DNA from: Microthrixaceae bacterium
Lineage (GTDB): Bacteria > Actinomycetota > Acidimicrobiia > Acidimicrobiales > Microtrichaceae
Length of the DNA: 64,000 nucleotides
Direction: 5' to 3'
NCBI GenBank assembly: GCA_020637215.1
Contig: JACJWI010000003.1
Location: forward strand, 1-64,000
Shown: positions 22,351 through 30,735 of the stretch, in pieces
Layout: each line of letters starts with the position of its first letter
Position numbering within the stretch: position 1 is the first letter of the stretch
The notes under the pieces: generated by a model
What the model saw: the letters and a program-made list of their open reading frames with translations, nothing else
What the model was told of the DNA's origin: nothing
Database searches by the model: none
Position numbers and translations under genes: made by a program

Positions 22351-22901
22351 TGCCCGCCAAGCCGAGCAAGCCGCAGGTGCCGGGTCTCATCAAGGGCCTC
22401 GGCGTCACCCTCCGCACCGCCAAGGAGACGATCTTCCCCGACGGCATGCTCAAGCCGCCGGCTCCGTCCAAGGGCGCGGCCACCGTGCAGTACCCGAGGG
22501 AGAAGGAGGCGCCGGTCACCCGGGCCCGCGGCGTGATCGCCCTCAAGGAGGAGAACTGCACCGCCTGCATGCTGTGCGTGCGCGAGTGCCCCGACTGGTG
22601 CATCTACATCGAGGCGCACAAGACCCTCGCCCCGCCGCGGCGTGAGGGCGGCAAGCCCCGCGTGGTCAACGAGCTCGACCGCTTCGACTTCGACTACGCG
22701 CTGTGCATGTACTGCGGCATCTGCGTCGAGGTCTGCCCGTTCGAGGCGCTGTTCTGGAGTCCCGAGTACGAGTACTCCGAGGCCCACATCTCGGACCTGA
22801 TCCACGACCGGTCCCGCCTGGCGCAGTGGATGGAGACCGTGCCCGACTTCGAGCCCTACGAGTCCGGCTCGGAGCAGAAGGTCAAGAAGGTGCCGCGATG
22901 A
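22350..22901 (+). CDS. nuoI: NADH-quinone oxidoreductase subunit I (two 4Fe-4S clusters)
   Basis: This 183-aa ferredoxin-like subunit carries clusters N6a and N6b. Both motifs are complete: CTACMLCVRECP and CMYCGICVEVCP. The start overlaps the nuoH stop by one base. Its stop overlaps the start of the small MIRU-like frame before nuoJ. Confidence 0.95.
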   Translation: MPAKPSKPQVPGLIKGLGVTLRTAKETIFPDGMLKPPAPSKGAATVQYPREKEAPVTRARGVIALKEENCTACMLCVRECPDWCIYIEAHKTLAPPRREGGKPRVVNELDRFDFDYALCMYCGICVEVCPFEALFWSPEYEYSEAHISDLIHDRSRLAQWMETVPDFEPYESGSEQKVKKVPR

Positions 22902-22990
22902 GTGAGCGCAGCCAGCGATCGCGGCGGCGCGAGGCACGAGCCCGCCGCGGATGGGGTCCGGGGGCGCAGCCCCAGGAGGTGAGGGCATGA
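22898..22990 (+). repeat. MIRU-like spacer with a 30-codon reading frame between nuoI and nuoJ
   Basis: This 93-bp insert begins ATGAGTGAGCGCAGC and encodes a small Arg-rich frame (MSERSQRSRRREARARRGW). Its start overlaps the nuoI stop as ATGA (22898-22901), and its stop overlaps the nuoJ start as ATGA (22987-22990). Mycobacterial interspersed repetitive units inserted in operons have the same plan: short frames that overlap both neighbours and keep translation coupled. A GGAGG near its end (about 22973-22978) serves nuoJ. Whether the peptide has a function is doubtful; no second copy was seen in this window. Confidence 0.5.
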
Positions 22991-23538
22991 CCGGTCTGTT
23001 CGCTGCGGCGCCGTCCGCCGTCTCCTTCGACACCCCCGCCAACATCGCCTTCGCGGTGATCGCGGTGGTGATGGTGATCGCCGCGGTCCGCGTCGTCACC
23101 ACCCGCAACGTCGTGCACGCCGCGCTGTGGCTGATGATCGTGCTCGGCGGCAACGGGCTGCTCTACCTGCTGCTGCAGGCCGAGTTCGTCGCCATGACCC
23201 AGTTCCTGGTCTACCTGGGCGCCATCGTCGTGCTGTTCCTGTTCGGCATCATGTTGACCCGGGCGCCGCTCGGCCGCTCCGACGACCTCGACAACGACCA
23301 GCGCTGGATGGGCGTGGCGGTGTCGCTGATCCTGCTCGTGGTCATCGGCTACTCGCTGATCAAGACCTACTCCGACGACAAGCTCACCTTCGGGGCGGTG
23401 CGCAACGCCGGCACCAACGCCCAGACCCAGGACCTGGCCACGTCGATCTTCGTCGACTACCTCGTCCCGTTCGAGGTCGTGTCGGTCCTCCTGCTCGCGG
23501 CGCTGATCGGGGCCATCGTGCTGGCCCGGAGGGACTGA
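22987..23538 (+). CDS. nuoJ: NADH-quinone oxidoreductase subunit J
   Basis: This 183-aa membrane subunit has five predicted helices and the NuoJ hallmark LLLQAEFVAMTQFLVYLGAIVVLFLF, which contains the pi-bulge helix with its conserved Tyr. AGGAGGTGAGGGC precedes ATG 22987. The hydrophilic loop (TYSDDKLTFGAVRNAGTNAQ) is normal for actinobacteria. Confidence 0.95.
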   Translation: MTGLFAAAPSAVSFDTPANIAFAVIAVVMVIAAVRVVTTRNVVHAALWLMIVLGGNGLLYLLLQAEFVAMTQFLVYLGAIVVLFLFGIMLTRAPLGRSDDLDNDQRWMGVAVSLILLVVIGYSLIKTYSDDKLTFGAVRNAGTNAQTQDLATSIFVDYLVPFEVVSVLLLAALIGAIVLARRD

Positions 23539-23539
23539 C

Positions 23540-23836
23540 GTGCTGCTCAACCAGTTCCTGCTGCTCGCCGCCGTGCTGTTCTCCGTCGGCGTCTACGGCG
23601 TCATCGTCCGTCGCAACGGCGTGCTCGTGCTGATGTCGATCGAGCTCATCCTCAACGCCGTGAACATCAACCTGATCGCCTTCTCCACCTTCTGGGGCAT
23701 GGGCGGGCAGGTGTTCGCCCTGTTCGTGATCGCCGTCGCCGCCGCCGAGGTCGGCGTCGGGTTGGCGATCGTGCTGCTCATCTATCGGAACAAGCGCTCC
23801 ATCGACATCGACGCGCTCGACGAGTTGAAGGGCTGA
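23540..23836 (+). CDS. nuoK: NADH-quinone oxidoreductase subunit K
   Basis: This 98-aa three-helix membrane subunit has two conserved Glu in helices 2 and 3, in VLMSIELILNAVNIN and AAAEVGVGLAIVL, needed for proton transfer. GTG start 1 nt after the nuoJ stop. Confidence 0.95.
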   Translation: MLLNQFLLLAAVLFSVGVYGVIVRRNGVLVLMSIELILNAVNINLIAFSTFWGMGGQVFALFVIAVAAAEVGVGLAIVLLIYRNKRSIDIDALDELKG

Positions 23837-23847
23837 CACCGCGCACC

Positions 23848-26190
23848 ATGTGGTTCTTCACCCACGTCTGGATCGTCCCGGCCATGATGGCCCTGTCGTT
23901 CCTGCTGATCCTGTTCTTCGGCAAGAAGATGCCCAAGAAGGGTGCCGAGATCGGCATCTTCTTCGTGGCGCTCTGCCTGATCTACTCGCTGTTCACCCTC
24001 GGCAACTGGATCACCTGGTCCCACGACTCGCCGACGCTGGCCGAGGGTGCCCCCGAGGCCCAGCAGCTCGCGGCCGAGAAGGGCGCGCTCGCCAACGTCC
24101 CCGCCGAGTGCTCCAAGGTCGCCGCGCACCCGGTGGCCTCGGTCGCCTCCGAGAAGGCCGAGGGCGGTTCCGGAGGCAGCGACACGAGCGGCGGTCACGG
24201 CGACGAGGGCGCCACCGCAGCCAACAGCACCGGCACCGGCACCGGTGAGGTCGCCTCCGGCGCAGCCGCCACCTCGGGCTCCGCCAAGGCCGCCGAGGCC
24301 GGCGCCGAAGAGACGCTGACCCGGCCGGTCGTGCGCTGCGCCACCTGGATCGACTCCCCCGAGGCGTCGATCACCTGGGGCACCCAGATCGACGGCCTGT
24401 CGATCATGATGCTGCTGGTCGTGCCGCTGATCTCGCTGCTGGTGCACATCTTCTCGACCGACTACGTGCACGGCGACCGGCGCTACACCCACTACTTCGC
24501 CTTCCTGTCGCTGTTCACCGCCTCGATGCTGTTCTTCGTGCTGTCCCAGAGCACGCTGCAGATGATCGTCGGCTGGGAGCTCGTCGGTGTCTGCTCGTTC
24601 GCGCTGATCGGGCACTGGTGGGAGGAGAAACCCAACTCCGACGCCGCGCTCAAGGCGTTCCTCACCAACCGCGTCGGCGACATGGGCCTGTTGATCGGGA
24701 TGATCATCCTGTTCTTCGCGGCCGGGAACTCGTTCTCGATCATGGACATCACGATCCTGGCCAACGAGGGCGGGATCCGACACACCGTGCTGATGGCGGC
24801 CAGCATCTGCCTGATCGCCGCGGTCATGTCCAAGTCGGGCCAGTTCATCCTGCACACCTGGCTGCCCGACGCCATGGCCGGCCCCACCCCGGTGTCCGCG
24901 CTCATCCACGCCGCCACCATGGTCGTCGCCGGCATCTTCATGGTCGCCCGGCTGTACCCGGTGTTCTTCCACGGCCTGTCGATCAGCGGCTCCTCGATCA
25001 ACCTGCTCGCCGTCGTCGGCGCCGTCACCGCCCTGTTCGGAGCGCTTCTCGCCTTCGTCCAGAAGGACATCAAGAAGGTGCTGGCCTACTCGACGGTCAG
25101 CCAGCTCGGCTTCATGGTCACCTCGCTCGGCGTCGGGGCGTGGACCGCGGCCATGTTCCACCTGTTCACCCACGCCTTCTTCAAGGCCTGCCTGTTCCTG
25201 GGTGCCGGCTCGCTCAGCCACGCGTGCCACCACAGCTTCAACATGGTCGACGACATGGGCGGGCTTCGGAAGATCATGCCCAAGACGTTCTGGACCTACC
25301 TGATCGCCACGGGCGCGCTCGCGGGCATCTTCCCGCTGTCGGGGTTCTGGTCCAAGGACGAGATCCTGGCCGGCACCGGTTCGTTCCCGGGCAGCAGCCA
25401 CGCCAACGGCACCTACCACCTGATGCTGATCATGTTGCTGATCGCGGCGTTCTGCACCGCGGCCTACATGACCCGCACCATCTGGTACGCGTTCTACGGC
25501 GAGTACCGCGGCCACGGACACCCCCACGAGTCCGGCCCGCGCATCACCGTGCCGCTCATCATCCTCGCCACCCTCGGCGCCATCGCCGGTCTGGCCAACC
25601 TGCCGGCGCAGCTCTCGGGCTGGCTCGACGTCCCCGACTCGGTGCAGACCCGCTTCGAGCACTTGGTCGAGCCGGTCGGGCTGTACTTCCCGCAGCTCAC
25701 CCACGCCGAGTTCAACCCGGCCCTCGCCATCCTGTCGGTCGCGGTCGGCGGCGCCGGGATCGTGCTCGTCTACCTCTACTACTGGAAGGGCGCGTTCGCC
25801 GGCCTGCACGGCCTGGCCGGACGCAACCGCACCGCGGCGTTCTTCAAGAACATCCTGGTCAACAAGTACTACTTCGACTGGCTGTACACCGACGTCATCA
25901 CCGGCTGGGTCAAGGGCGGGCTCGCCCGCGGCAGCAACTGGGTGAACAAGAACGTCATCGACGGCGTCGTCAACGGTGTCGGCCGCGGCGCCGCCGCGGG
26001 CGGACGGTGGGTCTACGACAACGTCGACCAGACCGTGGTCGACGGGGCGGTCAACGGTGCCGGTTCGGTCTCGAGCGCCACCGGCGGTGGCCTCCGCCGC
26101 ATCACCAGCGGTCACATCCAGCAGTACGCAGCCCTGTTCTTCGCGGCTGCCGCAGTCCTGGCCGGCATGTTCGTCGTGCTCATCGGCTGA
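23848..26190 (+). CDS. nuoL: NADH-quinone oxidoreductase subunit L, with long loop insertion
   Basis: This 780-aa antiporter-like proton pump is longer than the usual 610-660 aa. The core is complete: IVGWELVGVCSFALIGHWW, HTWLPDAMAGPTPVSALIHAATM, YSTVSQLGFM and a long C-terminal part ending in a last membrane helix. The excess is mainly an insert at about residues 60-165, in the first extracytoplasmic loop after helix 2. It is a low-complexity Ala/Gly/Ser/Glu segment (SGGSDTSGGHGDEGATAANS) between Cys88 and Cys164, which could form a disulfide. Function of the insert unknown. Confidence 0.93.
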   Translation: MWFFTHVWIVPAMMALSFLLILFFGKKMPKKGAEIGIFFVALCLIYSLFTLGNWITWSHDSPTLAEGAPEAQQLAAEKGALANVPAECSKVAAHPVASVASEKAEGGSGGSDTSGGHGDEGATAANSTGTGTGEVASGAAATSGSAKAAEAGAEETLTRPVVRCATWIDSPEASITWGTQIDGLSIMMLLVVPLISLLVHIFSTDYVHGDRRYTHYFAFLSLFTASMLFFVLSQSTLQMIVGWELVGVCSFALIGHWWEEKPNSDAALKAFLTNRVGDMGLLIGMIILFFAAGNSFSIMDITILANEGGIRHTVLMAASICLIAAVMSKSGQFILHTWLPDAMAGPTPVSALIHAATMVVAGIFMVARLYPVFFHGLSISGSSINLLAVVGAVTALFGALLAFVQKDIKKVLAYSTVSQLGFMVTSLGVGAWTAAMFHLFTHAFFKACLFLGAGSLSHACHHSFNMVDDMGGLRKIMPKTFWTYLIATGALAGIFPLSGFWSKDEILAGTGSFPGSSHANGTYHLMLIMLLIAAFCTAAYMTRTIWYAFYGEYRGHGHPHESGPRITVPLIILATLGAIAGLANLPAQLSGWLDVPDSVQTRFEHLVEPVGLYFPQLTHAEFNPALAILSVAVGGAGIVLVYLYYWKGAFAGLHGLAGRNRTAAFFKNILVNKYYFDWLYTDVITGWVKGGLARGSNWVNKNVIDGVVNGVGRGAAAGGRWVYDNVDQTVVDGAVNGAGSVSSATGGGLRRITSGHIQQYAALFFAAAAVLAGMFVVLIG

Positions 26191-26215
26191 TCCGAGTAGG
26201 GAGAACCAAGTTCCG

Positions 26216-27766
26216 ATGAAACAGTTCCTGAACGACTGGGGCCTGATCCTCGTCACGTTCCTGCCGATGGTGGGCGTGTTGGCGATGCTGTGCGTCCCCA
26301 GGGAGTCCGAGGAGACGCACAAGCTGCTGGCCGTGATCACGTCGCTGGCCACGGCGTTCGTCGGCATCCTGCTGATGCTGAACTTCAACTACGACCGGGC
26401 CGGGATCCTCCAGTTCCGGGTCGATCACAGCTGGATCGACGCCATCAACAGCCGCTTCATCATGGGTCTCGACGGGCTCTCCCTCCCGCTGTTGGCCCTG
26501 ACGCTGCTGATCATGCCGCTGGTGTTCATCTACAGCTGGAACCACATCCCCGAGCCCGGCAACGTCAAGGCGTTCTTCGTCCTGATGCTGGTGCTCGAGA
26601 TGGGCATGATCGGCACGTTCCTGGCCGAGGACCTCATCCTCTTCTTCGTCTTCTTCGAGATCGTGCTGCTGCCGATGTACTTCCTCATCGGCGTGTGGGG
26701 CGGCCCCGAGCGCAAGTACGCGTCGATCAAGTTCTTCATCTACACGCTGCTCGGCTCGGCGCTCATGCTGGTCGCCTTCGTCGCCGTCTACTTCCTGGTC
26801 AAGAACCCGGTGACCGGCGAGGCCATCCAGACCTTCTCCATCCCCGAGCTCAAGGCCGCCGGCGGCGAGGGCATCACCCGGGCCGCCCAGGTCGTCATCT
26901 TCGGCGGCATGTTCATGGGCTTCGGCATCAAGGTCCCGATGTTCCCGTTCCACACCTGGCTGCCCGACGCCCACACCCAGGCCCCCACGCAGGGCTCGGT
27001 GATCCTGGCCGCCGTGCTGCTGAAGCTCGGCACCTACGGGTTCATGCGCATCGCCATCCCGATCCTGCCCGACGGCGCCCGCCAGTGGGCCCCGGTCATC
27101 GGCGTCCTCGCCGTCATCGGCATCATCTACGGCGCCCTGTGCTGTCTGGCCCAGACCGACATGAAGCGCCTGATCGCCTTCTCGTCGGTCAGCCACATGG
27201 GCTTCACCATGCTCGCCATCTCCACCCTCACCACCTTCGGCTTCAACGCCGCGGTGTTCGGGATGGTCGCCCACGGCCTCATCACCGGCATGTTGTTCTT
27301 CATCGCCGGCTCCATGAAGGACCGCTACCACACCCTCGAGATCAAGCGCCTCGGCGGCCTGCTGGTCTCGGCGCCCAAGCTGGGCTGGATCTTCGGTCTG
27401 TGCACCATGGCGTCGTTGGGCCTGCCCGGCCTGGCCGGCTTCTGGGGTGAGTTCCCCGCCATCCTGTCGGCCTACGCGCCGGCCGAGGGCCTCAACATCA
27501 CGCTCTTCCGGGGCCTGATGATCGCCGCCGCTCTCGGCACCGTCCTCGCCGCGGGCTACCTGCTGTGGCTGTACCAGCGCACCGCGTTCGGCACGCCCAC
27601 CGAGGAGTTCGCGGATGACCCGCACATCCACGACGTCACGACCCCCGAGTGGATCTCCTGGACGCCGCTGCTGGTCCTGATCGTCCTGCTGGGCTTCGTG
27701 CCCGCCATCATCTTCAACGTGACCGAACCGGCGGTGAACATCATCGCCAAGACGGTCGGAGGCTGA
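26216..27766 (+). CDS. nuoM: NADH-quinone oxidoreductase subunit M
   Basis: This 516-aa antiporter-like proton-pumping subunit shows FVFFEIVLLPMYFLIGVWGG, FHTWLPDAHTQAPTQGSVILA, LLKLGTYGFMR and FSSVSHMGFTML, with the conserved membrane Glu and Lys residues. GGGAGAACC lies before ATG 26216. The upstream extension of the frame overlaps nuoL and is not coding. Confidence 0.95.
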   Translation: MKQFLNDWGLILVTFLPMVGVLAMLCVPRESEETHKLLAVITSLATAFVGILLMLNFNYDRAGILQFRVDHSWIDAINSRFIMGLDGLSLPLLALTLLIMPLVFIYSWNHIPEPGNVKAFFVLMLVLEMGMIGTFLAEDLILFFVFFEIVLLPMYFLIGVWGGPERKYASIKFFIYTLLGSALMLVAFVAVYFLVKNPVTGEAIQTFSIPELKAAGGEGITRAAQVVIFGGMFMGFGIKVPMFPFHTWLPDAHTQAPTQGSVILAAVLLKLGTYGFMRIAIPILPDGARQWAPVIGVLAVIGIIYGALCCLAQTDMKRLIAFSSVSHMGFTMLAISTLTTFGFNAAVFGMVAHGLITGMLFFIAGSMKDRYHTLEIKRLGGLLVSAPKLGWIFGLCTMASLGLPGLAGFWGEFPAILSAYAPAEGLNITLFRGLMIAAALGTVLAAGYLLWLYQRTAFGTPTEEFADDPHIHDVTTPEWISWTPLLVLIVLLGFVPAIIFNVTEPAVNIIAKTVGG

Positions 27767-27772
27767 TCGACC

Positions 27773-29299
27773 GTGTCGCTGGCAGCCCAGCTCGTCGCCC
27801 AGGTCGGGGCACCGGTGTCGTTCCGGGGACCGACGATCGACTACCACGCTCTCGCGCCCGAGATCGTGCTCAGCGCCGCGGTCGTGGTGCTGGTGCTGCT
27901 GGACTCGATCAAGCTGGAGCGGGCCAAGGCCTACATGCCGGTCGTCACCAACCTGGCGCTGCTCGGCGCGCTGATCCCGCTGCTGACCCTCGCCTACGAC
28001 GGCGGCACCCGGGCGCTGTTCGGCGGGTCCTACGTCGTCGGGCCCATGCCGCTGATGCTCAAGGCCATGTTCATCGTGACCACCTACGTGGTCGTGCTGC
28101 TGTCGACCAACTACATGGCCGAGGGCGACTACTGGGAGTCGGAGTACTACACGCTCCTGGTCAGCTCGCTGTTGGGCATGGTCGTCATGGCCTCCAGCCG
28201 TGACCTGATCGGCATCTTCGTCGCCCTCGAGCTCCTGTCGATCCCCGCCTACATGCTGGCGTCGTGGCGCAAGGGCGACGTCCGCTCCAACGAGGCCGGC
28301 CTCAAGTACTTCCTGATGGGCGTGTTCGCCTCGGCGGTGCTGCTCTACGGCATGTCGCTGGTGTACGGCCTGGGCGGCTCGACCCGCCTGGAGGACATCG
28401 GCCGGGTCCTCGCCGATGCCCCCACCGACGGCGTCCCGGTCGTGACCCTGGCGCTGGTGTTCGTGGTGATCGGCTTCGCCTTCAAGGTGTCCGCCGTGCC
28501 GTTCCACGTGTGGGCGCCCGACACCTACGAGGGCGCACCCACCCCGGTGACCACCTTCCTGGCCGTCGCGTCCAAGGCCGCCGGCTTCGTCGCGCTGATC
28601 AGCCTGGTCTTCTACGCCTTCCTGCCCCGGGCCGACATCATCGAGCCGCTGTTCTTCGTGCTGGCGATCGGCTCGATGACCGTCGGCAACCTGGCCGCTC
28701 TGCGCCAGACCAACGTGGTGCGCATGCTCGCCTACTCCGGCATCGCGCACGCCGGGTTCATGCTCGCCCCGTTCGTGGTCGCGGGCTCCAACCCGTTCCG
28801 GTCGATGCAGTCGATCGTCGTGTACCTGGTGATCTACGCGGCCATGAACCTGGGCGCCTTCGCCTGTGTGATCGCCATGGCCCGCCAGACCCGCTCGGCC
28901 GAGCTGAAGGACCTGGCCGGCGTCGTGCGCTCCATGCCGGGTCTGGCGTGGTGCATGGTGCTGTTCCTGGCCTCGCTGATCGGCATGCCGCCGCTCGGTG
29001 GCTGGTACGCCAAGTTCGGCGTGTTCAAGGTCGTCGTCGGCGCCGAGACCGGCCTCGGCTACGCCACCGCGATCATCATGGCGATCAACACCGCGATCGC
29101 GGCGTACTACTACCTGAACGTGGCCAAGACGATGATCTTCGACGACCCGCCGGAGGGCGCTCCGGTCCGGGCGCCGCGCACCCCGCCGTCGCTGGCGGCG
29201 GCCATCGCCATCTCGTTGGTGGCCACGTTCGCCTTCGGCATCCTGCCGGGGCTGCTGACCAACGTCACCTCGTACGGCCCGCTCGCCCTCGGCGGCTGA
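27773..29299 (+). CDS. nuoN: NADH-quinone oxidoreductase subunit N
   Basis: This 508-aa antiporter-like subunit shows LIGIFVALELLSIPAYMLA, KYFLMGVFASAVLLYGMSL, FHVWAPDTYEGAPTPVTTFLAVASKAAG and MLAYSGIAHAGFML. GTG start 6 nt after the nuoM stop. It is the last nuo gene and is followed 19 bp later by a 23-bp perfect hairpin. Confidence 0.95.
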   Translation: MSLAAQLVAQVGAPVSFRGPTIDYHALAPEIVLSAAVVVLVLLDSIKLERAKAYMPVVTNLALLGALIPLLTLAYDGGTRALFGGSYVVGPMPLMLKAMFIVTTYVVVLLSTNYMAEGDYWESEYYTLLVSSLLGMVVMASSRDLIGIFVALELLSIPAYMLASWRKGDVRSNEAGLKYFLMGVFASAVLLYGMSLVYGLGGSTRLEDIGRVLADAPTDGVPVVTLALVFVVIGFAFKVSAVPFHVWAPDTYEGAPTPVTTFLAVASKAAGFVALISLVFYAFLPRADIIEPLFFVLAIGSMTVGNLAALRQTNVVRMLAYSGIAHAGFMLAPFVVAGSNPFRSMQSIVVYLVIYAAMNLGAFACVIAMARQTRSAELKDLAGVVRSMPGLAWCMVLFLASLIGMPPLGGWYAKFGVFKVVVGAETGLGYATAIIMAINTAIAAYYYLNVAKTMIFDDPPEGAPVRAPRTPPSLAAAIAISLVATFAFGILPGLLTNVTSYGPLALGG

Positions 29300-29318
29300 C
29301 GGCCCATGCCCGCCCCCA

Positions 29319-29374
29319 CCCGTTCTGTTCGTTGTTTCACACCTCCAGAGTTGTGAAACAACGAACAGAACGGG
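29319..29374. repeat. Long perfect palindrome (23-bp stem), family A copy 1
   Basis: The stem arms are 29319-29341 and 29352-29374 with a 10-nt loop; the outer end reads CCCGTTCTGT and the inner part GTTGTTTCACA. It may end the nuo transcript, though there is no T-run. A near copy lies at 45540-45595, and the outer clamp is shared with 61318-61373. Confidence 0.9.
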
Positions 29375-29386
29375 GGTAGCGGGGCG

Positions 29387-30571
29387 ATGAAGTCTCTGGC
29401 CGACCGCGTCGCCCGCTTCGGGTCGGTCCGTTTCGACGAGTTCGTCGACGCCGCGCTCTACGACCCCGACGACGGGTTCTTCACCTCGATGGGTGACGCC
29501 GGCCGAGGTCGCGCCGGACGGGCGGGAGGCGACTTCATCACCAGCCCCGAGGTCGGCCCCCTGTTCGGCGCCGTGCTCGCCCGCTTCATCGACGCCCGCT
29601 GGGAGGAGCTCGACCGACCCGACCCGTTCGTGGTGATCGAGGCCGGCGCCGGACGCGGCACCCTCGCCCTGTCGGTGCTGGCCGCGGAGCCGGTGTGCGC
29701 GCCGGCGCTGCGCTACGTGCTGGTCGAGCACTCCGCCGAGCTGCGACGCGCCCAGGCCCGTCACCTGGCGTTGGCCGATCCGGCCGAGGTGCTCGGCCCG
29801 CCGGGCGATCCCGACGACGGGGTGCCGTCACCGGCGGCGGGATCGGGTCCGCTCGTGTGCTCGCTGGTCGAGCTGCCCGTCGCCGTGGTCGACGGCGTCG
29901 TGATCGCCAACGAGCTGCTCGACAACATCCCGTTCCGGCTCTTCGAGTGCACCGAGTCCGTTCCGGATGGCGAGGCCTGGGCCGAGGTGCGCGTCACCGT
30001 CGACGCCGGCCGGTTCGTCGAGCTGCGCGTCCCCGCCGAGCCGGAGATCTCCGCCCGACTCGACGTCCTCGCCCCCGACGCCCGCCCGGGTTCGCGGGTC
30101 CCGCTGCAGGACGGTGCCTCCGCATGGCTCCACGCCGCGCTCGGCGTGCTGAACCGAGGGTCGGTGCTGGTGTTCGACTACGCGGCGGCGAGCACCGCAT
30201 CGCTGGCGGACCGACCGGTCGACGAGTGGCTACGCACCTACCGCGACCACGACCGCGGCGTCGGACCACTCGAGGATCCGGGTACCCAGGACGTCACCGT
30301 CGAGGTCGCCGTCGACCAGCTCGCCATGGTCGCCGCACCCGACTCGGACCTGGCCCAGGCCGACTGGCTGCGCCGGTGGGGGATCCAGGGCATGGTCGAG
30401 GAGGGCAACCGGCTGTGGGCCGAGCGGGCCGGTGTCGGCGACCTGGCTGCGCTGCGGGCCCGCAGCCGTGCGGTCGAGGCCGAGGCGCTGTGCGACCCGA
30501 CCGGCCTCGGCGCCTTCCGCACCCTCGAATGGCGCCGCCCCACCCCCGCACCCCCACCCCCGTTTTCGTGA
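29387..30571 (+). CDS. SAM-dependent methyltransferase, MidA/NDUFAF7 family
   Basis: This 394-aa protein belongs to the MidA family. It shows RFGSVRFDEFVDAALYDPDDGFFTS, DFITSPEVGPLFGAVLARF, the SAM motif VIEAGAGRGTLALSVL, VANELLDN-type motif VIANELLDNIPF, and a C-terminal QGMVEEGNRLW. The human member NDUFAF7 dimethylates an Arg of NDUFS2 (the NuoD homologue) and is needed for complex I assembly. This gene lies directly after nuoN, separated only by the palindrome, so methylation of NuoD is a reasonable but untested role. The C-terminus is Pro-rich. ATG 29387 is preceded by GGGGTAGCGGGG. Confidence 0.85.
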   Translation: MKSLADRVARFGSVRFDEFVDAALYDPDDGFFTSMGDAGRGRAGRAGGDFITSPEVGPLFGAVLARFIDARWEELDRPDPFVVIEAGAGRGTLALSVLAAEPVCAPALRYVLVEHSAELRRAQARHLALADPAEVLGPPGDPDDGVPSPAAGSGPLVCSLVELPVAVVDGVVIANELLDNIPFRLFECTESVPDGEAWAEVRVTVDAGRFVELRVPAEPEISARLDVLAPDARPGSRVPLQDGASAWLHAALGVLNRGSVLVFDYAAASTASLADRPVDEWLRTYRDHDRGVGPLEDPGTQDVTVEVAVDQLAMVAAPDSDLAQADWLRRWGIQGMVEEGNRLWAERAGVGDLAALRARSRAVEAEALCDPTGLGAFRTLEWRRPTPAPPPPFS

Positions 30572-30682
30572 CCACCAGCGCCACTGGTGGCGCGAACGGT
30601 CATGAGAATCACGCCGTCGCACCCCCACCCCCATTTTCGTGACCACCAGCGCCACTGGTGGCGCGAGCAGTCATGAGAATCC
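30548..30682. repeat. Two tandem 71-bp hairpin units after the methyltransferase gene
   Basis: Units start at 30548 and 30619 and are nearly identical. Each has a C-rich stretch, then TTTTCGTGACCACCAG, a 5-nt loop, CTGGTGG, and a farther arm GTCATGAGAAT that pairs imperfectly with ATTTTCGTGAC. The first unit overlaps the last codons of the methyltransferase. They may act as a terminator or mRNA-stabilising structure before acsA, or be a mobile repeat. Confidence 0.85.
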
Positions 30683-30699
30683 GGGGGATGGGTCGGCGG

Positions 30700-30705
30700 T
30701 ACAGT
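30700..30705 (+). promoter_or_regulatory. Possible -10 box of acsA
   Basis: TACAGT lies about 30 nt before ATG 30736, and AGGGGG (about 30725-30732) provides a Shine-Dalgarno sequence. No clear -35. Confidence 0.35.
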
Positions 30706-30735
30706 CCGACGGGGATCACGACGACAGGGGGAACG

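Noticed and set aside
26180..29764. A 1194-residue open frame on the minus strand opposite nuoM and nuoN
   Set aside because: It has the Gln/His/Asp/Arg-rich composition of an antisense shadow of GC-rich genes, no domain pattern, and the plus strand encodes clear complex I subunits.
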